64,000 nucleotides of DNA from Methylobacillus flagellatus KT (GCF_000013705.1 NC_007947.1:2666001-2730000), one strand, 5' to 3'. Counted from the stretch's first letter, positions 49,843 to 60,033 are shown. The notes: generated by a model not told the origin, from the sequence alone. A program made the numbers and translations.

Positions 49843-50934
49843 ATGCCGTTATTACTTTCGAGCACACCACTTCACTCATGGCTGTTAGCCATCTCCGTTT
49901 CCCTGCTGGTCGCTTGCCACAAGCCGGCACCCGAGGCGCCGCCACCACGGCCCGCCCTCGTCATGCAGCTCACCGACCTGCATACCGACCATGGCCAGTG
50001 GCTGACGGGAGAAGTGCGTCCTCGCTATGAATCGGCGCAGGGCTTTCGTATCGCAGGCAAGATCATCCAGCGTCACGTGGAAGTCGGTGACCATGTCAAG
50101 AAAGGCCAAATGCTGGCAAGGCTGGATGCCGAGGATAACCAGCTCTCGCTGGCCTCGGCCCAGGCCGCACTGCAGTCCGCAGAAGCGCAATTGGCCTTGG
50201 CCGAAGCCGACAGCAAACGCCAACGGCAACTATTCGAGAAGCGCTTCATTTCCGCAGCCGCCCTGGACACGGTGGAAACGCGCCTGAAGTCTAGCCTGGC
50301 ACAGGTAATGCAGGCTCAGGCGCAGGTCAGGGTAGCCAGCAATCAGGCACAATACACGACACTGGCAGCGGAACGCGATGGCATCGTGACGGCCATCGAC
50401 GCAGAACCGGGACAGGTCGTGAGCGCCGGGCAGGTGATTGCCCGGGTGGCAGTGCCTGACGAGCTTGAAGTACAGATCGCCATTCCCGAATCCCGTCTAG
50501 AGAACCTGGAACCGGGAGCGCCGGCCATCATCCGCCTTTGGTCGAACCGCGACCAGGTCTACCAGGGGCGCATCAGGGAAATCGCTCCTGCGGCCGACCC
50601 GGCAACCCGTACCTTCAGGACCAAGGTATCGCTGCTCAATGCCGACGAGAAAGTACAAATCGGCATGACGGCAGGTGTCAGGCTGGAGCGCCAGGAGCAG
50701 GCGTTCGTCCTGCCCAGCACAGCCGTGTCGCAACAACATGGAGAGGCGCAGGTATGGGTGATGGATGCGAACAATCGCGTGCATGCGCAGCAAGTGGACA
50801 TTGGTGGCTACAGCGAACAAGGGGTCAGCATTGTATCCGGGCTCAAAGGCGATGAGACCCTTGTCGTCACCGGCATTCACACCCTCACTGAAGGGCAAGC
50901 GGTCACGCCGCTCAGGACAGAAATCAATCAATGA
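49843..50934 (+). CDS. RND efflux periplasmic adaptor (membrane fusion protein), lipoprotein
   Basis: This adaptor links the RND pump to the outer-membrane channel. From the ATG at 49843 there are 363 residues with a lipobox LLVAC (lipidated Cys about 24). The lipoyl/biotinyl half-motif region is SAQGFRIAGKIIQRHVEVGDHVKKGQ, followed by a helical hairpin (about 95-160) and the second lipoyl half AERDGIVTAIDAEPGQVVSAGQ. The beta-barrel domain then begins VQIAIPESRLENLEPG. The stop overlaps the pump start as ATGA. A frame from 49738 lacks a signal peptide at its start. Confidence 0.93.
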   Translation: MPLLLSSTPLHSWLLAISVSLLVACHKPAPEAPPPRPALVMQLTDLHTDHGQWLTGEVRPRYESAQGFRIAGKIIQRHVEVGDHVKKGQMLARLDAEDNQLSLASAQAALQSAEAQLALAEADSKRQRQLFEKRFISAAALDTVETRLKSSLAQVMQAQAQVRVASNQAQYTTLAAERDGIVTAIDAEPGQVVSAGQVIARVAVPDELEVQIAIPESRLENLEPGAPAIIRLWSNRDQVYQGRIREIAPAADPATRTFRTKVSLLNADEKVQIGMTAGVRLERQEQAFVLPSTAVSQQHGEAQVWVMDANNRVHAQQVDIGGYSEQGVSIVSGLKGDETLVVTGIHTLTEGQAVTPLRTEINQ

Positions 50935-53900
50935 GTGAGCGCCTACCTTTTAATCTATCTCGCTGGGCACTGACGCATCGCAGCCTGGTGCTTTACTTTA
51001 TGCTGGTGCTGACGCTGGCCGGCATGCTGGCCTACACCAAGCTCGGGCAGTCGGAGGACCCGCCCTTCACGTTCAAAGTCATGGTGGTCCGCACAATGTG
51101 GCCAGGGGCCAGCACCCACGAAGTGGAGCAACAGGTCACTGACAAACTCGAAAAGAAGCTGCAGGAGCTGCCCCACCTCGATATCCTGCGCAGTTACTCA
51201 CGCCCAGGCGAGTCCCTGATTTTCATTCTGGCCAAGGACTCGACGCCACCCTCCGCCGTGCCGGACGTCTGGTATCAGGCAAGAAAAAAAGTCGGCGATA
51301 TCCGCAATACATTGCCCGACGGCATTCAAGGCCCGTTCTTCAATGACGAATTCGGCGACGTCTACGGCAACCTCTACGCCCTGCATGGCGAAGGCTACGA
51401 CTATGCGAGGTTGAAGGAACAGGCAGAATCCATCCGCGGCGAGTTGCTCAAGATCAAGGATGTCGCCAAGGTGGAGTTTTTCGGTGAACAACCGCAGCGC
51501 ATCTATGTCGAGCTGGCCAATGCCAAGCTGGCGACGCTGGGCATTGGCATCAGCACCCTGCTGGAGACATTGCAACAGCAGAATCAGGTCAATAGCGCCG
51601 GTGCCTACGACAGCGGGCCGGAGCATATACGGCTAGCGGTCAGCGGTCGCTTCGACCGCCTGGATGAACTACGCGAGTTGAAACTCTGCGCCAACGGCAA
51701 TGAGTTCCGCCTTGGCGACATCGCCAAGGTCTACCGCGGATTCGAAGACCCGCCCACTGCGCGGGTACGCTACATGGGCAAGGCAACCTTGCTGCTCGGC
51801 GTCGCCATGAATGACGGCGGCGATATCATCCAGCTCGGCCAATCGTTGGATGAGGCCGTCGCGCGCATCGATGCCCAGTTGCCGGTCGGCCTCAGTCTCG
51901 ACACCGTCTCATCCCAGCCCCGTGCCGTGATCCGTTCCGTCGATGACTTCGTCCACTCGCTGGTCGAGGCGCTAGTCATCGTGCTCGGGGTCAGCCTGCT
52001 GTCCCTAGGCCTGCGCACTGGAATCGTGGTCGCCATCGTGATTCCAGTCGTCCTCGCCATCACCTTCCTGTTCATGAAAATATTTGGCGTGGGCCTGCAC
52101 AAGATTTCACTGGGCGCATTGATCCTTGCCCTGGGGCTGCTGGTGGATGACGCGATTATCGCGGTGGAAATGATGTCGTCAAAAATGGAGCAGGGCTGGG
52201 AGCGCATGAAGGCCGCCTCTTTCGCCTTCACTTCCACCGCCATCCCCATGCTCACAGGCACGCTGGTCACCGTGGCTGGCTTCCTGCCCATCGCGACAGC
52301 CGCGTCCTCCACGGGCGAATACACGCGTTCCATTTTCCAGGTGTCGGCGATTGCCTTGATCGCATCATGGGTAGCCGCCGTGATCTTCGTCCCCTACCTC
52401 GGCTACTACCTGTTGCCCGACTACAGGCAGCAGGCGGCCAAACCCCCTTCACGCATGACACGCTGGCTGCAACGCATCGCCCCAACCATCAGCCGACGCC
52501 TCGCTAACCGCAAGCAGCGCCACTTGCAGCACATGGCAGCGGGCGAGCATACCGATTTCTACGACTCGCCCTTCTATCGGCGCTTGCGCAGCCTCATTAC
52601 CCAATGCGTGCACCATCGCTGGATTGTCATCATCGTCACAGTGTCGCTGTTCATCGCCTCGGTCGCGGGCTTCGGGCTGGTGCAGCAGCAGTTCTTCCCG
52701 GATTCCACCCGACCAGAGCTGATCGTCGACCTGCGCCTGGCGGAAGGCGCTTCCTACGCCGCGACCGATGCCGAGGTGAAAAAGCTGGAACAATGGCTGC
52801 AAGGGCAATCCGGCATCGAAAACTACGTGGCCTATATCGGCAGCGGCAGTCCACGCTTCTATCTGCCGCTTGACCAGCAATTGTCGCAACGCAGCTTCGC
52901 CCAGTTCGTCATCCTGACGGCAGGCAATGCCGAGCGCGAGGCGTTGCGCGGCAAACTGCTGCACCTGTTCAATACCGACTTCCCCGCGCTCCGGGCTTCG
53001 GTATTGCGCCTGGAAAATGGTCCGCCAGTCGGCTTTCCCGTACAGTTCCGCGTATCTGGCCCCAATGTGGACAACATCCGCGACATCAGCCACCAGGTGG
53101 CCGACATCATGCGGCGCAACCCCAGCCTCAGCAATGTGCAGCTGGACTGGGAAGAGCCCAGTAAAGTCATGAAGATCGAAGTGGATCAATCCAAGGCCAG
53201 GCTGCTGGGTGTCAGCTCCACCGATATTGCCAACCTGCTCAATGCCGCCATGCGCGGACTGTACGTCACCGAATTCCGTGAAGGCATCGAGCGCATCGAC
53301 CTGGTGCTACGCGGCGACACGCTGGAACGCACCCATCTTTCACACCTCCCTGAACTCATGGTGCCCACCAGCACCGGCACCAGTGTGCCGCTGTCGCAGC
53401 TGGCAACCCTGACTCCGGGTTTCGAGGATGCCGTGATCTGGCGCCGCAACCGCATGCCCACCATCACGGTGCGCGCCAACCTGATCGGCGACCTGCAGGC
53501 GCCGGTAGTCTCCGGCCAGGTCGAGCAGCAGCTGGTCGAATTACGCCAGCGCCTGCCCCTGGGCTACAGCCTGGAGACAGGCGGCGCAGCGGAAGAGTCG
53601 GCAAAGGGCGGTCAATCCGTGGCAGCGGGCGTACCGCTATTCATCTTTGCCGTGCTCACCATCCTCATGCTGCAACTGCAAAGCCTTTCCCGCACTTTCC
53701 TCGTGGTACTGACCGCGCCGCTCGGGCTGATCGGTGTTACCGCCGCCCTGCTCATCTTCAACAAGCCCTTCGGCTTTGTGGCGATGCTGGGTACCATCGC
53801 CCTGTCAGGCATGATCATGCGTAACTCCGTCATTCTGGTGGACCAGATCGAACAGGATAAGCGCGCCGGCAAACCCGAATGGGAAGCCATCGTCGAATCA

Positions 53901-54134
53901 GCCGTGCGCCGCTTCCGCCCCATCATGCTTACCGCGGCGGCGGCAATCCTGGCTATGATTCCGCTGACACGCAACACCTTCTTCGGCCCGATGGCGGTCG
54001 CCATCATGGGTGGGCTGACCGTCGCCACCGTGTTGACGATATTGTCGCTGCCGGCACTGTATGCCGCTTGGTATCGGGTTAGAATGCCGGACAATCAATC
54101 CCTGACAAGGTACGAGACGGATTTACAGAGATGA
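50931..54134 (+). CDS. RND efflux permease (AcrB superfamily)
   Basis: A proton-driven multidrug-type transporter of 1067 residues. Twelve membrane segments follow the RND plan, with two large periplasmic loops. The proton-relay aspartates are in LGLLVDDAIIAVEMM (TM4, about residue 405), and GMIMRNSVILVDQIEQD lies in the second half (TM10). The sequence resembles HAE-1 pumps rather than CusA metal pumps, which carry Met clusters, none of which stand out. Substrates are unknown. It is coupled to the adaptor and to the channel gene by 4-nt overlaps. Confidence 0.94.
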   Translation: MSERLPFNLSRWALTHRSLVLYFMLVLTLAGMLAYTKLGQSEDPPFTFKVMVVRTMWPGASTHEVEQQVTDKLEKKLQELPHLDILRSYSRPGESLIFILAKDSTPPSAVPDVWYQARKKVGDIRNTLPDGIQGPFFNDEFGDVYGNLYALHGEGYDYARLKEQAESIRGELLKIKDVAKVEFFGEQPQRIYVELANAKLATLGIGISTLLETLQQQNQVNSAGAYDSGPEHIRLAVSGRFDRLDELRELKLCANGNEFRLGDIAKVYRGFEDPPTARVRYMGKATLLLGVAMNDGGDIIQLGQSLDEAVARIDAQLPVGLSLDTVSSQPRAVIRSVDDFVHSLVEALVIVLGVSLLSLGLRTGIVVAIVIPVVLAITFLFMKIFGVGLHKISLGALILALGLLVDDAIIAVEMMSSKMEQGWERMKAASFAFTSTAIPMLTGTLVTVAGFLPIATAASSTGEYTRSIFQVSAIALIASWVAAVIFVPYLGYYLLPDYRQQAAKPPSRMTRWLQRIAPTISRRLANRKQRHLQHMAAGEHTDFYDSPFYRRLRSLITQCVHHRWIVIIVTVSLFIASVAGFGLVQQQFFPDSTRPELIVDLRLAEGASYAATDAEVKKLEQWLQGQSGIENYVAYIGSGSPRFYLPLDQQLSQRSFAQFVILTAGNAEREALRGKLLHLFNTDFPALRASVLRLENGPPVGFPVQFRVSGPNVDNIRDISHQVADIMRRNPSLSNVQLDWEEPSKVMKIEVDQSKARLLGVSSTDIANLLNAAMRGLYVTEFREGIERIDLVLRGDTLERTHLSHLPELMVPTSTGTSVPLSQLATLTPGFEDAVIWRRNRMPTITVRANLIGDLQAPVVSGQVEQQLVELRQRLPLGYSLETGGAAEESAKGGQSVAAGVPLFIFAVLTILMLQLQSLSRTFLVVLTAPLGLIGVTAALLIFNKPFGFVAMLGTIALSGMIMRNSVILVDQIEQDKRAGKPEWEAIVESAVRRFRPIMLTAAAAILAMIPLTRNTFFGPMAVAIMGGLTVATVLTILSLPALYAAWYRVRMPDNQSLTRYETDLQR

Positions 54135-55537
54135 CTGCCATGAAAGTTGCCCGCATCCATTGCTTTGCCATTGCACTGGCCAGCCTGCTCTCCTGCCATG
54201 CGCAGGCCGCCAATGGGCAGAACCTGCTCGATATCTATGAAATTGCCTTGACCAATGACCCGACACTGGCCGCCGCACGCAGCGGCAATCTGGCGGCACA
54301 GGAAAAAATCGAGCAAGGCAAGGCGCTGTACCGCCCCACGGTCAACTTCACGACCGATGCCAGCCACTCCGAGACCGACATCCGCTACCTCGGGGAAAAC
54401 GCGATTTTCCGCAATGCGGGGCGTGAGTCCTTTGATACCTTCGGCTTCGGTGTCAACTTCAGCCAACCCATCCTGCGCAAGGAGAACTGGGTGCAGATGA
54501 AGCAGGCGCAAACCCAGGTTTCACAGGCTGACAAGCAATTGATGCAGTCACAGCAGGAGCTGATGCTGCGTAGTGCACAAGCCTATTTCGATGTGCTGAT
54601 GGCGCAGGACCAGATCGACCTGATCAATAGCCAGAAAGCGGCAATTTCCCAACAGCTGGAACAAGCCAAGGCCAATTTCGAGGTGGGTACCGCCACCATC
54701 ACCGATGTCAATGAAGCCCAGGCGCGGTACGATTTGCTCAAGGCTCAGGAAATCGCCGCGCTCAATGACTACGAAGTGCGCAAGCGTGCAGTGCAGGCCA
54801 TCACTGGACGCTTGCCCGAGCGCCTCGCCACGGTGCGCCAGGACCTGGAAACCCGCCCGCCGCAGCCACAGGACATGGAGCAATGGGTCCATCTTGCCAT
54901 CCAGAACAATTTGGCGCTGAGCATCCAGCAGGAAGCTTTGCACCTAGCCACGCAAGAAGTAGAGCGCATGAGCGCCGGGCACTGGCCAACACTGGATATG
55001 GTGGGCAGTTATACCGACACCCGCGCCAGTGGTAGTCCCAACGGTTTCGGCAGCGACCTGCAGAACGCCACCATCGGCCTCAGGTTCAACATCCCGCTGT
55101 ACCAGGGCGGCGCCATCAGTTCGCGCGTACGCGAAGCCATCGCCAACCAGCAGAAAGCCATGGATGAAGTCGAGGTCGCCCGCAGAAAGTCCGAGCTGGA
55201 TACACGGCAGGCCTACCTCAGTCTCACCGGCAGCGTGGCGCAGGTGCAGGCCTATGAAAAGGCGCTCAGCTCCAGCCAGAGCCAGCTTGACTCCACCAAC
55301 CTGGGATACGAGGTCGGCGTGCGCAACAGCGTGGATGTGCTCAATGCCCAGCAGCAGCTGTTTACTGCCAAGCGCGACTTGTTGCAGGCACGTTACAACT
55401 ACCTGATGAATATACTCAGACTCAAATATGCCGTCGGCCTGCTGAATGAAAACGACCTGAGCGAAATCAACCAGCGCCTGGTCCTGACCAGCCAGTTGCC
55501 GGACTGGACGAGTACCCAGGAAGAGAACACGCCATGA
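54131..55537 (+). CDS. TolC family outer-membrane efflux channel
   Basis: A 468-residue outer-membrane factor: signal peptide to about residue 25 (CHAQA), then the TolC duplication with NLLDIYEIALTNDPTLAAAR and ANFEVGTATITDVNEAQARYD in the first half. The second half has the parallel repeat YEVGVRNSVDVLNAQQQLF. It is longer and closer to TolC than to OprM (no lipobox). The start overlaps the pump stop, and it ends overlapping the next gene. Confidence 0.93.
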   Translation: MTAMKVARIHCFAIALASLLSCHAQAANGQNLLDIYEIALTNDPTLAAARSGNLAAQEKIEQGKALYRPTVNFTTDASHSETDIRYLGENAIFRNAGRESFDTFGFGVNFSQPILRKENWVQMKQAQTQVSQADKQLMQSQQELMLRSAQAYFDVLMAQDQIDLINSQKAAISQQLEQAKANFEVGTATITDVNEAQARYDLLKAQEIAALNDYEVRKRAVQAITGRLPERLATVRQDLETRPPQPQDMEQWVHLAIQNNLALSIQQEALHLATQEVERMSAGHWPTLDMVGSYTDTRASGSPNGFGSDLQNATIGLRFNIPLYQGGAISSRVREAIANQQKAMDEVEVARRKSELDTRQAYLSLTGSVAQVQAYEKALSSSQSQLDSTNLGYEVGVRNSVDVLNAQQQLFTAKRDLLQARYNYLMNILRLKYAVGLLNENDLSEINQRLVLTSQLPDWTSTQEENTP

Positions 55538-56091
55538 CAGCCACTGATCTAGCCGCCCGCGCGCTCAGCCAGCTCGTCATCATCGACGTCCAGGAGAAAT
55601 TGGCCGCCGCCATGGACCAGGATGCCATGGCGGCACTGACACGTGATTGCAACATCCTGCTGCAGGCTTCACGCCTGCTGGAGGTGCCCGCCATCGTCAC
55701 CGAGCAGTATCCCAAGGGCCTGGGCAACACCATCCCTAGCCTGCAAGACAGCCTCGAACATGCCTGCAGAATAGAGAAAACCGCATTTTCCTGCCATGCG
55801 GTACCTGCATTCCGCGCGCAATTGCATGCCGACCGACCACAACTCGTGCTGGCAGGGATGGAAGCCCATATCTGCGTGCTGCAAACGGCACTGCAATTGC
55901 AGCAACATGGCTGCCAGGTCATTGTAGTGGAAGATGCCGTACTGTCGCGCAACCCGGCCAACAAGGCCAATGCCCTGCTCAGGCTGCGCCAGGCTGGCGT
56001 GATCATCAGCAATACGGAATCTGTCGTGTTCGAGTGGCTGGGCGTGGCAGAAGGTGAAGCCTTCAAAGCCATTTCGCGCATGGTGAAGTAG
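55534..56091 (+). CDS. isochorismatase-fold cysteine hydrolase (YcaC-like)
   Basis: A 185-residue cytoplasmic hydrolase of the isochorismatase superfamily. The catalytic triad is Asp in LVIIDVQEKLA (about 19), Lys in EKTAFSCH (about 83) and Cys in GMEAHICVLQTAL (about 114). The substrate cannot be inferred. It is joined to the efflux operon by an ATGA overlap with the TolC gene, an unusual partner that may detoxify an efflux-related compound (inference). Confidence 0.9.
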   Translation: MTATDLAARALSQLVIIDVQEKLAAAMDQDAMAALTRDCNILLQASRLLEVPAIVTEQYPKGLGNTIPSLQDSLEHACRIEKTAFSCHAVPAFRAQLHADRPQLVLAGMEAHICVLQTALQLQQHGCQVIVVEDAVLSRNPANKANALLRLRQAGVIISNTESVVFEWLGVAEGEAFKAISRMVK

Positions 56092-56131
56092 GCCTCGCGC
56101 TGAGCAGGCCGGTCACCAGCAAGGCGGCGTG

Positions 56132-57409
56132 TCAATCGACAGGCAAATAGCGCGACACCAACTCGGCAACCCGCTGCGTGGCGCCCCCGGCACCGGTACT
56201 GAACTCCAGCGCCTTCCAGCTCATTGATTGGCGCAGCTCCGGATCACCGAACAAGCGTTGCAGGGCACGTGCCAGATCGGCCACGTCCTGCACGCGCCAG
56301 GCTGCCTTGGCTGTGATTGCCATCTCGGTGGCAGCAGCGAAGTTGAAGGTGTGCGGGCCGACCAGCACCGGCTTGCTCATGGCGCTCGCCTCGATCAGGT
56401 TCTGCCCGCCCAGCGGCTGCAGGCTGCCGCCGATAAAGGCAGCGTCGCAGGCAGCGTAATAGGCGAACATTTCCCCCATGCTGTCTCCCAGCACCACATC
56501 CACACTGGCAGGCACCGTCTGCGGCAGCCTGGAACGGCGCACAAAATGGATGCCGCGCCGCGTCAGCAGGTTGGCCACCTCGTCGAAGCGTTGAGGATGG
56601 CGCGGCACGATGACGGTGAGCAGCTGCGGCAGCGCAGCCGCCGCGACGGCCTCCAGGATCATGGCCTCCTCACCATCGCGCGTGCTGGCAGCAAGAAAGA
56701 CCGGTCGCGTACGGCCAAAATGCTGCCGTAACGCTTCACCCTGCGCCAAGGCGTTGGAGGGTGGCGTCACATCGAACTTCAGGTTGCCTGTCACTTCGAC
56801 CGGCAACCTGTATCCATGAGCGGCAGCCAGGGACTGCAGGCGTTCGGCATCCTGCCGGGTCTGCGCCGCAATCGCCGTCAATTGCCGCAAGCCGTTGCTG
56901 GCCAGGCGTCCCAGCCGCGCATATCCCTGTGCGGATTTGGCGGAAAGCCTTGCATTCACCAGCAGGATGGGAATATCGCGCGCCTTGCAACCTGCGATCA
57001 GGTTGAACCACAGCTCCGTCTCCATCAGCAGGCCGAGCCTGGGCTGGAAATGTCTAAGGAAACGCGACACCGCGCCCGGGGTGTCATACGGCAAATAGCA
57101 GCGCAACACGCTGTCGCCGAACAGTTGCTCGCCCGCTTCCCGGCCTGTCGGCGTCGCATGCGTGATAAGAATCTGGTATTGCGGATAGCGCTGCTGCAAC
57201 TCCTTGATGAGCGGTGCCGCGCCGCGGGTTTCTCCTACCGATACGCAATGCATCCAGATCAGCGGCCTGGTGACAGGAATGCTGAAAAACCCGAAGCGCT
57301 CTCCCCAGTGGCGCAAGTACTCACGCTGCCTGACGCCACGCCACAGCAGGCGCAGCGGAGCAAAGGGAAGCAGAAGGTAAATCAGCAGGGAATAAACGAA
57401 TCGGGGCAT
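56132..57409 (-). CDS. waaA: 3-deoxy-D-manno-octulosonate (Kdo) transferase
   Basis: WaaA adds Kdo to lipid A precursor at the inner-membrane surface. From the ATG at 57409 there are 425 residues beginning MPRFVYSLLIYLLLPFAPLRLLWRG, the membrane anchor, then WMHCVSVGETRGAAPLI, LLMETELWFNLI and FIGGSLQPLGGQNLIEAS (GT30 signatures). The longer frame to 57613 overlaps the divergent histidine kinase and is rejected. It is convergent with the isochorismatase-fold gene. Confidence 0.95.
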   Translation of the reverse strand: MPRFVYSLLIYLLLPFAPLRLLWRGVRQREYLRHWGERFGFFSIPVTRPLIWMHCVSVGETRGAAPLIKELQQRYPQYQILITHATPTGREAGEQLFGDSVLRCYLPYDTPGAVSRFLRHFQPRLGLLMETELWFNLIAGCKARDIPILLVNARLSAKSAQGYARLGRLASNGLRQLTAIAAQTRQDAERLQSLAAAHGYRLPVEVTGNLKFDVTPPSNALAQGEALRQHFGRTRPVFLAASTRDGEEAMILEAVAAAALPQLLTVIVPRHPQRFDEVANLLTRRGIHFVRRSRLPQTVPASVDVVLGDSMGEMFAYYAACDAAFIGGSLQPLGGQNLIEASAMSKPVLVGPHTFNFAAATEMAITAKAAWRVQDVADLARALQRLFGDPELRQSMSWKALEFSTGAGGATQRVAELVSRYLPVD

Positions 57410-57455
57410 CGCGTGGATTTTCTCATGATTATCGTCGGCATGTATAACATCCGGC

Positions 57456-59333
57456 ATGAAGGCAGGCATAATCATGCACCTCAACCACCCGGACCGGACT
57501 GTCGTGCGATCAAGACTGCTCATCATGCTTGCCCTTTGCTGCCTTGCCTTCAGCACGGCTTGCAAGGCGCAGGATTTGATCATCAAGCGCGAAGTCTTCC
57601 GCGACCCGAGCAATAGTCTGGATATTCATGCCGTCGAGCGGCAGCAGTTCGAACCGGCCAAGAAACTGCTCACGGCAGGCTACACGCCCGATACCCACTG
57701 GCTGCGCATTGTCGTGGGCCCAAGCAGCCCACAACCGCTTGAGCTGAGAATACGCCCGACCTATCTTGACGAAGTCACCCTCTATCAGCCCGACCCAGAC
57801 CATCCAGGCCAGTGGCTAGCCAGAACCACCGGCGACACCTACCCCTTCGAGGAACGGGACGTCCTGTATCCCACCGCCTTCGGGTTCCTGATCCAGGGGC
57901 AGCCGGAATCGACCGTCTACTACCTCAAGCTGAAAACGACCAGCACCTCCATCCTCTATGCGGAAGTGCTGACGCCCCAGGACTCCAGGCTTAAGGATCT
58001 GCGTCGCAGCGCCCTGATCGTGATCTATCTCTCCCTGATGCTGTGGCTGACCTTCTGGGCCGCCAACGACTTCATCAGCACCAGGCATCGGCTAACCGGG
58101 CTGTTCGTGCTGTACCAGCTCACGCACATTGCCTATGTGCTTTCAGTCCTTGGCTACCTGGCACCCTTTGTCCATGCCCCTCTGAACGATAAGCTCACGA
58201 GCCTGCTGGTCATCAGCGTGGCTTTCATCAGTATGATGCTGCATTACAGCCTGCTCGTGATCTACAAGCCCTCCCGCATCGGCATGCGCGCCCTACTGGC
58301 ACTGTCTTTCTTCTACCCGTTCCTGCTGTTCCTGCTCTGCACCGGCCATGCACAGGCAGCGTTGCAGATCAATGCCTACATCATCCTGGCTGGCGCCATC
58401 CTGTTTCTCACGCTTCCCTATACTGCACGCCAGGACAGCACACCCAGCCGCAAAACGCTCCAGATCATCTATGCATTACAGACACTGTCAATCGGCTCCT
58501 CCATGATGCCCATCGTGGGCTGGATTGCCACCGATGAATGGAACCTGAATTCCGGACTGGCCTACAGCCTGGTTTCCGGCTTGCTGATGTATATCATCCT
58601 GCAGCAGCGTTCCGCCGCTTTACGCCAGGAAGCCGAAAAAACCCGCTTGGCATTGCAGCTTGCCCAGCAGGAACTGGCTTTCGAACGCGAGAAACGCGAT
58701 GAGCTTGGGCATTTCATGGCCATGATCACCCATGAGCTCAAGACGCCTTTAGCCGTCATCAGGCTGGCACTGGATGCCATGCAGATGACTGGCCCGCTGA
58801 AAAAACATGTAGAACACAGCATCAACGATATCAGCGACATGATAGACCGCTGCGCCCAGATCAACAGGATCGAAGACCAGAGCATCCAGGTGAATGTCGA
58901 ATCTTGCGACACGGGCAGGATACTGACGGCGCTGATCAGCGAATACGGATGCGCTGCCCGGGTAGATCTCTGCATCGGCGCGGCCGCTGTCATCAACACT
59001 GACCAGCTGATGCTGAGGCTCATACTCAGGAACCTGCTGGAAAACGCACTCAAGTATGCCCCTGCTGGCAGCCCCATTCTCATCGAGGTGAGTACACAGC
59101 CGCATGCCGATGGCAGGAACGGCATCTCCATCTGCATCGAGAACAGCGTGGAAACACTGCCGGATATCAGCCGCCTATTCGACAAGTATTATCGCGGTCC
59201 CGGCTCCCGCAAACAGACAGGCTTTGGCCTAGGCCTTTACCTTTCGCGTGCATTGGCGCTATTGCTGAAAGGCAGACTGGATGCTTCGCTGCATGGTGAT
59301 AGAATTCGACTCTGCTTATGGCTACCCCATTGA
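57456..59333 (+). CDS. 7TMR-DISM-type sensor histidine kinase
   Basis: A membrane sensor of 625 residues. A signal-anchor (about 20-35) precedes an extracellular 7TMR-DISM-like beta domain (about 40-165, PDTHWLRIVV, RPTYLDEVTLYQPDPDH). About seven membrane helices follow (185-385) and a short coiled coil. The kinase H-box is MITHELKTPLAVI (His about 426), the N-box LILRNLLENALKYAP, and the G2-like TGFGLGLYLSRAL. ATGs at 57474 and 57525 are alternative starts. It overlaps the response regulator by 16 nt. The ligand is unknown. Confidence 0.9.
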   Translation: MKAGIIMHLNHPDRTVVRSRLLIMLALCCLAFSTACKAQDLIIKREVFRDPSNSLDIHAVERQQFEPAKKLLTAGYTPDTHWLRIVVGPSSPQPLELRIRPTYLDEVTLYQPDPDHPGQWLARTTGDTYPFEERDVLYPTAFGFLIQGQPESTVYYLKLKTTSTSILYAEVLTPQDSRLKDLRRSALIVIYLSLMLWLTFWAANDFISTRHRLTGLFVLYQLTHIAYVLSVLGYLAPFVHAPLNDKLTSLLVISVAFISMMLHYSLLVIYKPSRIGMRALLALSFFYPFLLFLLCTGHAQAALQINAYIILAGAILFLTLPYTARQDSTPSRKTLQIIYALQTLSIGSSMMPIVGWIATDEWNLNSGLAYSLVSGLLMYIILQQRSAALRQEAEKTRLALQLAQQELAFEREKRDELGHFMAMITHELKTPLAVIRLALDAMQMTGPLKKHVEHSINDISDMIDRCAQINRIEDQSIQVNVESCDTGRILTALISEYGCAARVDLCIGAAAVINTDQLMLRLILRNLLENALKYAPAGSPILIEVSTQPHADGRNGISICIENSVETLPDISRLFDKYYRGPGSRKQTGFGLGLYLSRALALLLKGRLDASLHGDRIRLCLWLPH

Positions 59334-60010
59334 ACATCGTCGTTATCGAAGATCATGACGCCTTGCGGGAAGTGACCGTGGCTGCGCTCTCGGGCAAGGG
59401 ACACCATGTGGTGGGTCTGGAGTCCGCTGAAGCATTGCCGGAGCAGAAAGACATCAGCCATATCGACATCATGCTGATCGACCTCAACCTGCCCGGAGAA
59501 AGCGGCTTCAGCCTTACCCAGCGCATCCGCAGGATTTATCCGGACATCGGCATTATCATCGTCAGCGCCAATACCGAAGCAGAACATAAAAGGCAGGGCT
59601 ATGACCACGGTGCCGACATTTACCTCACCAAGCCAGCCTCTCTGGATGAAATCCACGCCGCCATCCAGGCCTTGTCCCGCCGGCTCAAACCGGCACCTTT
59701 GAATGCCCAGCAGATCGAGCTGCACCTGCAAAGCCTGTCCCTAAGGAAGCAAGGACGCTCCGTGCCCCTCAACCAGCATGAGACAGCCCTGCTGCAGGCA
59801 TTGCTGCGCGCGCCGGACCAGCGGCTGGAAACCTGGCAATTGCTCGAAGTGATCAGCGACGGCCAGCATGATTACAGCAAAGCCTCGCTGGAAGTGCTGA
59901 TTGTCCGGCTGCGCAAGAAAATCGCCTCGCTGGGCACCACTCAAAATCCCATCCGCTCGATCCGTAATCACGGTTACCAGCTCTGCGAGCCCATCACCGT
60001 GCCGAATTGA
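59318..60010 (+). CDS. OmpR-type response regulator
   Basis: The 230-residue regulator pairs with the upstream kinase. The receiver (1-120) has the acidic pocket (VIEDHDALRE), phospho-acceptor Asp55 in MLIDLNLPGESG, and Lys105 in LTKPAS. The winged-helix trans_reg_C domain is about 130-228 (VLIVRLRKKIAS, SIRNHGYQL). Target genes are unknown. The next gene downstream is the large surface protein, a natural candidate. Confidence 0.92.
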   Translation: MATPLNIVVIEDHDALREVTVAALSGKGHHVVGLESAEALPEQKDISHIDIMLIDLNLPGESGFSLTQRIRRIYPDIGIIIVSANTEAEHKRQGYDHGADIYLTKPASLDEIHAAIQALSRRLKPAPLNAQQIELHLQSLSLRKQGRSVPLNQHETALLQALLRAPDQRLETWQLLEVISDGQHDYSKASLEVLIVRLRKKIASLGTTQNPIRSIRNHGYQLCEPITVPN

Positions 60011-60033
60011 CAATCATTCCCAGTCTGTAGGGT
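60007..60033 (+). promoter_or_regulatory. weak candidate promoter for the glycine-rich protein
   Basis: A perfect TTGACA (60007-60012) overlaps the response-regulator stop. The best -10, TAGGGT (60028-60033), is 15 nt away and poor. It lies about 100 nt before the ATG at 60137, which has GGGGAG 5 nt upstream. Only suggestive. Confidence 0.3.

Noticed and set aside
57410..57613. N-terminal extension of waaA by 68 codons
   Set aside because: It would overlap the divergent histidine kinase and precede the natural membrane-anchor start MPRFVYSLL.
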